Positions 51,450 through 61,990 of a stretch of 64,000 nucleotides of DNA are shown here, piece by piece. The notes beneath the pieces were generated by a model that was given only the letters and a program-made list of their open reading frames with translations, was not told the origin of the DNA and ran no database searches. This DNA is from Phalacrocorax aristotelis. Lineage: Eukaryota; Chordata; Aves; Suliformes; Phalacrocoracidae. The position numbers and the translations under genes were made by a program. Location of the stretch: positions 59,814,205 through 59,878,204 of the forward strand of contig NC_134311.1 of NCBI RefSeq assembly GCF_949628215.1, read 5' to 3'. The first letter of the stretch is position 1. The number at the start of each line of letters is the position of its first letter.

Positions 51450-51454
51450 ATAAC
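51450..51454. repeat. Target site duplication, right copy
   Basis: ATAAC immediately follows the 3' LTR and is identical to 46785-46789. Confidence 0.6.
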
Positions 51455-53354
51455 CTGATCAAAACTCCCTCTAAAATCTGGTGAGACCTTTATCTTTGCA
51501 ATTGTATTTGGAAAGGCTCTTCCAAAATCTCATTGCCCTAACTACAACTGTTTCTTCAAATTTCCAGTTTAAATATATTCATGGTCAGCTTACACTTAAG
51601 ACAACACTGTAATTTAATGTATAGTTTTCCTTGTGCACGTTTACCCCCTTCTTCATTCTTTAGCAGCTGCAGGTCTGTATTGTTTCAGTCTTGATTTTCC
51701 TATGCTAAACATGTTGTTTTAGTCTCTATCTAATATTTAGCCACTGTAGTGTAGTCAGTGGAGTACACAAATTTTTTTCTGAACCAGTTCAAGCTTAAAT
51801 CGTTCTTCTTCAACCTGGAGAGCCAGAACAGTGCACACAACTCCAGATTATCTCACCTTATTTACTTTCAGATTATGTCAAAATGTGTAACACAAATGTT
51901 AGAATCTTTCAAACAGCCCATTCACTATGTCATGTTAACAGAAATATGTCCTCGGTTCAGTGTGCCTATATTCTACAAAGTAAGAACAAGGCCCAGTTTG
52001 GAAAAGTACAGTGACACAGTCTACAAGCCTTCAGGCTTAAAATATGAAATGAACTAGGACAAAGTTTTCTTTATTTCTCTGTGAGAACTCTTTTCAACAA
52101 GTGCTCGCAAGGTAAGATATTTAGAAATAGAAGGGACTCTGCCACATTGTCTCCAATTGTAAACAGAACACAGGTACAAAGCACATTCCCAGACTTTGGA
52201 GTTACGCCTTCTATACTGGAAGTTGGGGGGCGTGCAGAGTGGAAAGTACTTTTTCTAGCAATTCTTGGGCATAGTTCAGGCTCATCATGAGTGGGGACCA
52301 TTCTCAGAGCACACCTGTGTGCGTAGCACCTGTTTTAAGTGGAGGAAAACTTAATGGATTGCATGCAGGCTGTTCTGTGCTAGCTGGTTTCAGTGCCAGC
52401 AAACATCTGCTCAAGCAGTCAATTAATTAGTTCAGATACAGTCTGTTCTATCCACCAGGTAATTATCTGAAAGTTAAAAAGTGTATGAATCTTAGCATCT
52501 GGTAAATAGTGTTATTAGAATTTAGTGTCTGTAGGGACATCTTGCAGAGCATCTGTTTTTAATGTTTTAGAACTCTTCACCATTTTAAAACTATGTAACA
52601 ATTACAAAGAAAAAACAACATTAAGATCTCTGTCCTAAAAAAAATCCCTATTATTCAGTGTTTTTTCACTTTTCCAGCTTTGATGAAATACCACCGGTAA
52701 CCTGGGAGTCAGCAGGGGATGAACGAGCGAGGAGCTGGGTGACAGTACACTCTAAGCACCCCTGACACCACCTTCCTGCCATGAACAAACTCTTCCTTCT
52801 GGCTCTGGAAACTGTCTTTTGAGGTATGTCCTGTAGCAGCCAGTGTGTGAACTGGAACACTGAAGGGGGAGAACTGCCTTTGTGGGGTAGGTTTTCAAGT
52901 TCCCAGGGCTGTGCAGTATTGTACACTATGTCCACTCAGTGAGGCTGAGGCATTTAGGAAAAGATCTTGGTTAAAGTCCAGATGTCACACGCAGAGAAAC
53001 TCTGAGCTACCACCCTACAACATACAAGCTTGTTGGATTGTAATTTTAGATATAATAGTAAAGTGAGCGAAAAGCAAATCTAAGGATATGAACATTTTAA
53101 GACATCACTTAGTAGGTAACTTAATGAACAACAGAAAATTATATTGACTCTCATTTTAAGCTCTCCCTCCCCCCATTACAATTATTTTTATTTAGGATCA
53201 AAAATTTCCTATTTACTAAAACATTCACTTTCGTTAAAACAGAACTCTCACAAGCATGTCTTATCTGCCTACAGATTTTTCTAATCAAAGTGCTATATAT
53301 AAAACAGTACTACTACTGTTAAACACACAAAAATTCATTAGATTTTCCACTTAC
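51455..53354 (-). other. IPO11: IPO11 intron, part right of the provirus
   Basis: Intronic sequence between provirus and exon. No further exon or repeat is recognised. The intron donor GTAAGT lies at 53354-53349. Confidence 0.7.
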
Positions 53355-53450
53355 TCTTTGTAAGTTCCTGTTTCAGGATCTTCGGTCATAATATCATGCA
53401 GCCCTTCCACTGAAATGTTGATGATACCACAAAATTTATCTTGGATAACA
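53355..53450 (-). CDS. IPO11: Importin-11, antepenultimate coding exon
   Basis: The 96-nt exon on the minus strand lies between a CTTTTCCAG acceptor and a GTAAGT donor. After one base that completes a Ser codon, it encodes VIQDKFCGIINISVEGLHDI followed by MTEDPETGTYK. It leaves two bases (GA) that form Asp with the first base of the next exon. The residues match vertebrate IPO11 almost perfectly. The upstream exon is not in the window. From the family sequence it should encode the segment ending near LLPSDN, and I find no such coding between 53451 and 64000. Confidence 0.95.
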
Positions 53451-56400
53451 CTGGAAAAGAACAGGAAAGTGACTTAGCTAAAAGAACTACACAGGAAATT
53501 TGCACAATAACTGTAGAGCACATTTAATGAGCAGTATTTTCACTGCTTACTGCTTAGCTGAGCATGCTGTCAAGCAGCTAATTCAATATTTTCTTTAATT
53601 ACACAAAGGCTTCAAAAATATGCAAGAAACATTATTCTTAAATAGAATAAAACCTGATGTGCCACCGTTGAAAACCTAGAAATAATTGCAAATGGAATAA
53701 AAGAAAAAGTACATTAGCACAGGACTCAAGAATTGAGTGGGGATGGCACGCTCCTGCTAGCAGGTAGGTCAGAGTACTGCCTTCTATTCCTAACATATTT
53801 ACACATTTTCTCCCATCCCTGTTCAATGCAAAATCTACACACAAACCCTTGAGCAAAGGGCAGCTTGTGAAGATGGTACACTTCCCTGCTGTTTTCTCTG
53901 ACCAGTCTTATGGGTATTTCTTCACCCTCCTAGGCAGCTGAATGACTCCCCATAGAGAGTGAAAAATATCTGCACCCAGGTCTGCAGGAAAGCCACTTCC
54001 CTGACTAGAGAGGTGAGGTAGGATTTCTGTGCTTACACACAGGCACCTCCTGCCATTTGAAACACTAACCAATTTAAAACAACTGCCAAGGGCTGGTAGG
54101 TATCACTCCGGACTTAAGAGAGATAAGCACCTTTCCCCAGCATGAGCTGAAGGCCAGACTGGATGCCCCCACAATGGCCAAAATGACACTACACATTTAG
54201 GCACTTGCCCCTGCCTTGAGGATTCATGTGCCTGTAGGGTAAAGGCACAGAAACATGATCTCCCCGTGATGTATAAAGTAGTTGCTAGCAGCTCCTAGTT
54301 AACGGAAAGCAGCTGTGACTGCTGTCTCTGCGGAATTTACTGTGGGTCTAATGCCAGAGATGCACTATTGTGGGACTTCGGTACATGGAACCCTACTCTG
54401 AACTACTAAAGGGTGAAGACATACTGCAAATGAAAAGATGTTAACTTGGGAAGACTGCAAAAGTTCCAGCCTCAAGCAGCAAAGAAACAGAAATTACCTA
54501 ACTGATGAAGGTAAACTACAGCTCTCTTCCTGGGACTGCAATTGATTGAAGCATTTTATTACTCCCTGTTTGGAATTTCAGGCTTAATTTTCCCCAAAAG
54601 ATGCTGCTGCTGTCCAGCGGGCAGAAGCAGACATGTTCCAAATTTGTTTAAAGGTACTGAATACTAAGGTCATGTATTGTACTTTGATCCTTTATGGTTT
54701 AATGTAGACAAATCTATTTCTGAATATTCTTTCATTTCCTTACTTGAGATGAACATGGAAAAACTGGATAAACTGCAGCTCCTTGTACATTAGTTATTGC
54801 ATTTGAAGAACTTTGTGTCAGGCATAAAACAAAATTTTACGTATATTACAAACAGAACTTATATAGCAATAGATGCTTTGGAAAAATGCCTATCAAGTTA
54901 GAATACTAAGCATATAAAATATTTCTTTTAGATTTGTTTTGACAAGATTATGATTCAAATCACAATCATTTTGTTTCCAAAGGATTATTTTTGTTCCCTT
55001 TTTCCTTCAGCTGCTGTCGAATGCCAGGATCTGAACTGTATTTTTATGATGAAACTTGAAACTCCTGAATTCCATAAAATTAAAATTGACACAATTTTGA
55101 CTCAGTCTGGCTTATTCTTATTATCACTGTCAAGTATATATTTTATAAATTACTTTCTCCCTTGCCAAAAAGCTTCTCCACCTCATTCAGAACAGCAAAG
55201 TATTACATGTTGTGAGACTGAATCTTTGTGGGGTTCTGCAGGGAGCAAGCAAACAGCCTACCGACCACAGAGTGCCACTGAGAAAGTGAGTGATGCCTCC
55301 TTCATACTCTGCAGAACAAGCCCTCAGAGACAGAGCAGGTTTCTTCACTCAAGTCAGAGATTCCCACCTAGCACACCTCCCATTAAAGCTCTTTTGCTTC
55401 ATACTTTTTTTGAAACACATCTCTAGGAAAATGCAATTAATGTGGTTAATATTTTCAAACATGAGAAAGGAAACAGCTGTCCTCAGATTCATGTCAATAG
55501 AGGACAAGGGGCATTCAACCAAGACAGATCCGAACACTTTGCACCCTGGAGACATAAAATATGCCCCGTACATATGCACTATTTAATGAACAATACAGGT
55601 TGCTGTCTATTACCCTGTAGTTGTATTTTTTCCTTCCAAGCTGCGTGAAGGATCCCTAACTGCCACAGAAATTTTACACGGGGAGGGAAGAGAAAGGTGT
55701 TTGACCCAACGAAGGCATAGCCTTTTCATGAGCTGCACTGCTCATGGTCAGTGTATTCAGGGAGGTTACTTTAGTTAACCAACAGGTAAATAAATACTCT
55801 AGGCATAATGCTCATTAACTTTATGATTTTTTTCCAAGCTTGCAGATTGATAGGAGGAACACACAGGGAGGCCTATTTCAGTAACTTGTGTTTCCAAGGA
55901 TCTGTGATATTTCCAGAAGAAACTGAGGACAGCTGCTGAAGACCCAAAATACTGGTCTTGATAGTTAACTCCAAAGCACATAAAGAAATTATTCATTTAA
56001 TTACTTGGAGAGGTTATTTGTACTTTATGGCATAAATGAGGGATGATATTTTACTTCTTTCTTCCATGAAAGATGGAAAATTCAAGGAATTTTATTAATT
56101 TTTTTAGGGAAGCAATGCTGAAGAATGTAGAAGACCCTTCAAAAGGGGAAACTCCTTCCTGCAGCTTTCAGTAAAGATCACACCTCCTTTTTTCTACCCC
56201 TTCTTCTTTTTCACTTTAAATGGGACATGAAGTTTCTTCCTACCAAAGACTCACCGAAATGTTTACCAAGTATGAAATCATTAAACCATGCAATTATTTT
56301 TAGAATTCAAGACACATGCTAGTGAAAAATAAAGACAGCAAAGGCTTATTGTGGTTTGAAAAAAATAAACCTCAGTTGAAGTTCAATGGCAATATAAAAT

Positions 56401-59361
56401 GCATCAGGCCTTATTTTCACAGAAGAGAAAAAGAGCCATGCAAATCAACGCAATACCTTTTTAAAGATACTAAAATTAACCTGCTTGTTCCAATAAATAC
56501 ATTAGAAAGTCATATGAGAAGATTCAGAAGATGACAGGGACACTGTATTTAGGTGAACTTTCAAAATGGAAGTTAATACTGTCCATACTAAAATCTTAAC
56601 TTCAGAGGAAGGTACCATTTAAGCAACTCCCCCCTTGAATTGCATATAATCCAGACCAGCACTGGAACAAACAACAGCATCAAGTTATAACTGGTTTTAT
56701 AACTACCCAGTTTCCCTAAGTTACCAGGACAAAGCCTCATTTGGTATGTAGCAAAAATTGTCAAAAGGCAGGCCCAGAATTAGACGATTATAACTTCTAT
56801 GAACCTGTTAGGATCTAAACCACTCAAGAACAGTTTCAAATATGAAATTTACACATATTAACAATGCTTTTTATAACAGAAAGGATCTTTTATGCTGTCT
56901 GTAACTCAAATTCACCTTGCCTATAATGAAAACAAAATATAGTGAGCATTTAGGGCAGCTTATACCTGAATAATCTCAAAACTTTTATTTAAAAATTTGC
57001 ATAATTTGTAACATGAAAGAATAAAAGCTTTGCAAAGGAAAAAACAGACATCTGTTCCGAAAAAAGTAATATTTGTTTTTTCTCATTCTATCATTTCTAA
57101 TACACTCAACTATCTATTCAACGTATTTATTATCCTGAGGTTTCATGCAAAAAATCAGAATTTGGATTTCAATTACATAGATAGTCACTGGAAATAAAGC
57201 TTTACCATCATCTTAATAAAACATCTATAATGATATATTTTTAGGGATACTTAAATAAAATGGTCCCCATGTCTGCTGTGCATCTTCCTCAGCCTGTCAG
57301 AAAGGGAGTTAAAAATCTGCATGGGAAAACATACTTTTTTAGAGATTAAAAGGAAGAGGTAAAAAATCTTTTCTGCTTTTCTCATTCACCAGGATGAAGC
57401 AGTAAACACAAAACAAGGGAAAGCTTAATTTCGTACCTTTACTACCTTTACTAGTGTACAGTAGATTTTGGAAAGATTAATTCAATATTTATTCTTATCT
57501 CATTAGCCAAGGAAAAAGGTGGAGTGGGACAACTGGAGATTACTTTGCATGTACTGTGAGCTATGTAAAAGATCATTACACACACACAACCCCACCTTAG
57601 GACACGTACACTGCTAAGGAGCTCCTAAAATAGTCATGCAGCAGCTAGGACATTTCCAGGAAAGTCTTATGGCTGACCATAAACTTGATAACCATAAATC
57701 ACCATTTTGCTTCAAGAGGGCAGACTCAACTGAGTCTTCTAATGTAAGACATATGAACCACATGGGCACATGGAAGGGTCTGCAGTCAGTGTCTATATAT
57801 GTACTGGTAGCAGATAACGTGTGTCATTCCTGGAAATCAACTGGAGATGGATAAACAGGACGACAGGGAGCAGCACAACACGGCTGCACATGAGTTACAC
57901 GAGCAGAAATCAGGCAGGCTGGAACAAGAACCTTGAGGGCAGTTCTGGTTCGTCTGGAGAGTGCCCCAGCCTCAAGGCTGGATACTGGAACAGCAATATA
58001 CGTCTACACAACTTAAATAGACCCCAGGAGGACAGACTATCAAACATTGTTCTCCATTCTCCCTTCAACAAAACAATCTATCTGTAAATTGTGTTGCTTA
58101 TAAGCAAAGTGATTGAAGTCTCTATGGCACAGGCCTGTAGAAGACAAACAGTATCTAGAAGGCCTATTCAGTTATCTGAAAGTTTTACAAGATTGGTCTA
58201 TTTGGAATATATTTTTATGACTTTTTCCTGAATAATGTTTGAATTATTGGAGTAACGATGAGATTAAAAAAAAATCATAGAAATTCAGGTTGAAAATAAA
58301 GCTGCAACACACTAGACAAACCCTGACAATAATGTAAATAGAACATCAATATTCAAAATAGAAATAAAAGTTAAAACAAATGCAAACTATATAGTAAAAT
58401 AATATCAATCTTTTGAAGATAAAGCCTAAAATTAGGTTTTCACTAAGAAAACGTGCTTTGACCTGGCACTTCAAAATATATACTACAAATATGTAAACAT
58501 CTTCAGTAATTAATATAAAATTATGTATTTAAAGTGTAGTATATTTCTTCAGTTTACACTTCTTATCCAGCCAAAACCTCCCTCCAACTATTACTATATA
58601 GAAGACAAAATACCTTTTACCGACAATAATTAACGAGCTCATAATAAACTTGGTAAGTTTTCAATCCAAAAGAAATTCAGTTTCCCTATTAACTCCAGTT
58701 TCAGGTATTATCATAAAATGATACAGATACACGCTAACAAAAAATTATTTTTAATATATTCATTATACAGACTGAATACACAACTTTGTATATTAAAATG
58801 TCATCAGTATGAATATGATTTGTATAGTTTTAAATTTTTCTTTTCCTTGAGAGGTCAAACATGCCAGATGTAAATATGCTCACTTTTTTCCCCACTGTGA
58901 CGATTAATAGAGGCGGAGCAGAAACTGCATTACAATAAATAAATGAAGCATTGCTTTTTTTTCTCATTCTCCCGATTTCTTGGCTTCACGATCCTGCTAA
59001 AAACTGATGTTTTGCTTGCTTCAAGCTTCCAGTTAGCTTTGGAATTTCTATAGAAACTTACACCATTAAGTACTGCAAAATAAATTAAATATATATATAC
59101 ATTATACTGCACATTTACTTGAGTTATTCCTGCAACAGGGTCAGAGGGTAACATACCTATCCATGTCAGATTTAAATGGCATCTAATAAAAATGAATAAA
59201 TTTCAAAACATTCAGAAAGCAAATGATGATTCAGAAAGCAAATTATACCGTTTTCCACAAGTCTATCAACCAGTTGATTTTAATCAGTGAAGAAAATTGA
59301 GTTCTTCATTTCTTGACATTTCAGATCACAATAAAGCTAACCTCAAATCAAATGAGATAAA
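53451..59361 (-). other. IPO11: IPO11 intron, part downstream of LRRC70
   Basis: AT-rich intron of the host gene. No further exon is recognised. Antisense ORFs such as 54950-55426 show no family signature. The LRRC70 3' UTR occupies the right end; a possible ATTAAA signal (minus) lies at 59279-59284, about 80 bases after the LRRC70 stop. Confidence 0.6.
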
Positions 59362-61251
59362 TTACAATGATGAATGTTCAAACAATATGACCTGTGCCTG
59401 ACTTTCAGATGCTGTTCGCTTGAGCAGCCTAATTTGGTCCATTTCCGAATGCCCCACTGAATTCCGAGTTAAAGACTGCACTGGGTCAGTTATGTTGTAT
59501 CTGCCAGGCTGATAAAAACCATAGTATTCTATTCTCTTTTCCCCTGAACTTTCCAGCACCTTTAGTTTCTGCCTAAACTGAATAATTTTACAGGTTAAGA
59601 ACAGGATCACAGCACAAGCCAGAATAAAAAAGCCTAGTAAAATGTCAAAAGCTTGATTCAGCTTTTTAATCTGCTGTGTACAAAGTAGGGAAGTTTTTAA
59701 TGATACAGGAGCAGCATCTGTCGGAAAGAAACCTTTTTCTTCTACAGTTCTGTTAACAGGTATAATCTGCGCTGGTATTGGCACCATTAGTTTTGATAAT
59801 ACCGTAGTTGCCCGGGATGGAATTTCAGCAACATTTTCTTCATAGGGCAACGGGTTAGCAGATGTGGCTGTAGTTTCTTCCCAGAAAGCAACATACTTAG
59901 TTCCTGTATTAACAAACTGTTCAAATGCATTGTGCCTGCTTCCCTTATGCCACGCCATCAGCAAAGTGGTAGTGCTGTGATGGACACCTACGGATCCCAG
60001 ACTCCAGGTTGCTTCTGGGCTGGCAGTAGGGCTACTGCAGTTTGCAAACTTAATGTAATGCAAAGGTCTACCACGCATACTCAGGGGACTCTGACAATGA
60101 ATTTTTACAGAAACAGGAGATGATGCTAGCCAATTAAGTAATCCAAGCATTTTGCAGCTGCAATTCCAAGGATTATAATTTACCTGTAGATGAGTTAAAG
60201 ACACTAAGGGCTTGAGCACTTCAGGTTGTAACTCAGTAATATTATTAAATGCTAAACTGAGTATTTTAAGTGACTGTCCCATTTTTTCAAAGGTACCATT
60301 GCCAATACTGGTTATTTTATTTCTGTCTAGCTGCAGATACATTAAATTGTTCAATAAAGGAAATGTGCTGGAATTTATATTTTCTAAATCATTATAACTT
60401 AAGATTAATTGGCTAAGGCTGTTTAATCCAAAAAATCCATTTACAGCAATACATTTTAGCTTTACGTTTTTTAAAGACAGGTATCTAAGCTTGTCAAGTC
60501 CTTTAAATGCAAAAGGATGTATTGATCCGATGGGATTGTGAGACAAAGAAAGTCTTTCAAGATTTTTGAGCCTTCCAATAGCATTCGATGGTACAGAAGT
60601 TAAGTTGTTACCTTCAAGGAACAAATATGCAAGGTTTTCAAGATGATGAAATGCTGAATCTGATATCCGTGAAATCTTATTATTGGCTAGGTTAAGAGTT
60701 TGGAGACTTATCATTCCCAAGAAGGTCCCACTTCCAAGGACACTGAGACGATTTCTTTGGAGTGTTAAATATCTAACAGAAAGGAGATCACTAAATAATC
60801 CTCTGGAAACAAAAGCTATTTGATTATTCTGAAGGTACAAACAATGAAGATTGGAAAGACCTTCAAAGATTCCTGGATCCAGGCGTTTAATATTATTGTT
60901 ATTTAGATGCAAGTAGCACAGTTTGGGGAGTTCCACAAAAGCTTTTGGGTGTACGTATGAAATACTGGAGTTATCCATGTAGAGTGCAGCAAGCTTCTGA
61001 AGGCCTCTTAGTTCATTTGGAGTTACACGCGATATATTGTTCCCACTGAGGTACACAAGAATTGTGGTTTTTGGAAAGTTCTGTGGGATGCTTGAAAGCC
61101 CTAAATTTCGACAGCTAACTTGTCTCCCAGTGCAGACCTGGCAAGCAGCTGGACAGCCAAGAGCCTCGTTCTGGAGCAGCAACAAAAGAAAACAATTAAG
61201 GATATACAGGAATGCTCCCAAGCAGGGTGGAGAACTTTGCAGACCACACAT
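59362..61251 (-). CDS. LRRC70: Leucine-rich repeat-containing protein 70 (synleurin)
   Basis: A complete single-exon type I membrane protein of 629 residues; human LRRC70 has about 622. Order from this start: signal peptide (1-32), LRRNT cysteine cap (CPAACQVCTGRQVSC), about 12 extracellular leucine-rich repeats (62-360), LRRCT cap (NPWNCSCKML and later cysteines, ending near 405), a Ser/Thr-rich stalk, one transmembrane helix (about 535-558, FDILLGFFILACAVILFLTC) and a 70-residue cytoplasmic tail with EYYGFYQ and the conserved end QVILFEHSSL. In humans it was described as a protein that increases cell responses to cytokines. I chose the Met at 61251-61249 because human LRRC70 starts with the same MCGLQ and the signal peptide follows directly. 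An in-frame Met nine codons upstream (61278) is the alternative. No disabling change is seen. Confidence 0.96.
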   Translation of the reverse strand: MCGLQSSPPCLGAFLYILNCFLLLLLQNEALGCPAACQVCTGRQVSCRNLGLSSIPQNFPKTTILVYLSGNNISRVTPNELRGLQKLAALYMDNSSISYVHPKAFVELPKLCYLHLNNNNIKRLDPGIFEGLSNLHCLYLQNNQIAFVSRGLFSDLLSVRYLTLQRNRLSVLGSGTFLGMISLQTLNLANNKISRISDSAFHHLENLAYLFLEGNNLTSVPSNAIGRLKNLERLSLSHNPIGSIHPFAFKGLDKLRYLSLKNVKLKCIAVNGFFGLNSLSQLILSYNDLENINSSTFPLLNNLMYLQLDRNKITSIGNGTFEKMGQSLKILSLAFNNITELQPEVLKPLVSLTHLQVNYNPWNCSCKMLGLLNWLASSPVSVKIHCQSPLSMRGRPLHYIKFANCSSPTASPEATWSLGSVGVHHSTTTLLMAWHKGSRHNAFEQFVNTGTKYVAFWEETTATSANPLPYEENVAEIPSRATTVLSKLMVPIPAQIIPVNRTVEEKGFFPTDAAPVSLKTSLLCTQQIKKLNQAFDILLGFFILACAVILFLTCKIIQFRQKLKVLESSGEKRIEYYGFYQPGRYNITDPVQSLTRNSVGHSEMDQIRLLKRTASESQAQVILFEHSSL

Positions 61252-61289
61252 ATCCCTGTCTTTGGCCTTCTCACTCATCTCTGACTTTG

Positions 61290-61752
61290 CTAGTAGAGAT
61301 AAAAAGAAGTTTGTAAATATTATTAGCTCAAAAGTTTAAAGATTCTATGTGTACAGTCTAATAATATAAGCATTGCTTTCAAGGTTGGTATTTTATATAT
61401 TCTCCTTTGATGCCAAATAACTAGTTTAAAAATAAAACTTACTAAGTTTGAACTACACTGAAAAAAATTTTCAAAGTAAATGAAGAATGAAACAAATGTA
61501 CTGCCAACCTAGCCAGAAAATATTTAATTGGTTACCGCATAAAAGCAACTAAGCTGCCAAAATAATGTTCTCTAGTAAATTTAAAATACTGCTATGCTTT
61601 ACAGTTAAGAATTACTAGGAAATGTTTCTATAGCATTGAAGTAGAAATGCCAACTGGAAACAAGTTTCCTTTCACTGGTGGTTTATTTATAATTTGAATT
61701 TTACTTTTATAAAGCTAAGTTATGTTCAAAAGAAATAAAAACAATTCCTTAC
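61290..61752 (-). other. LRRC70: Predicted 5' UTR intron of LRRC70
   Basis: On the minus strand a good donor (GGG|GTAAGG, GT at 61752-61751) and a good acceptor (TTTTTATCTCTACTAG, AG at 61291-61290) bracket about 460 bases. The acceptor lies 11 bases before the upstream in-frame Met of LRRC70. This predicts a two-exon transcript with coding only in exon 2. Confidence 0.5.
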
Positions 61753-61990
61753 CCCAAATCTGAAGTTCATTATTTCTGTTATTTTGCTGTTTTTGCTGTT
61801 CAGTGGACTAAGTTACAAGCTGACCGACTACACCCATCCGTGAAACCTTTGTAAAAGCGGTATTGCCGTGTACTAAAGCGCTCACATTTTGCCCCAGGAT
61901 TTGCAACTGTTTGCTCAGGAAACTAAGAAAGAAGTGGTTAAAGTCAGGTTGCCATGGATACAGGAAACCCTGGGACAGGAAGCCATTTTA
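61753..61990 (-). promoter_or_regulatory. LRRC70: Predicted LRRC70 first exon and promoter
   Basis: The sequence upstream of the predicted donor at 61753 has about five CpGs at 61820-61880, unusual for its AT-rich surroundings. It also has an imperfect X-box-like palindrome, GTTGCCATGGATAC, at 61948-61961. I infer that transcription of LRRC70 starts here. The exact start site cannot be read from sequence. Confidence 0.35.

Noticed and set aside
54950..55426. 158-codon plus-strand ORF inside the IPO11 intron
   Set aside because: No domain, no splice context and a composition like random translated AT-rich DNA.
59157..59182. A 26-nt splice-bounded stretch on the minus strand (TTTTTATTAG acceptor, GTATGT donor) reading MPFKSDMD, with a phase compatible with the IPO11 exon at 53450
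   Set aside because: The vertebrate IPO11 protein has the segment ending near LLPSDN directly before VIQDKFCG, so these residues do not belong. Used as a cassette exon, it would also break the frame.
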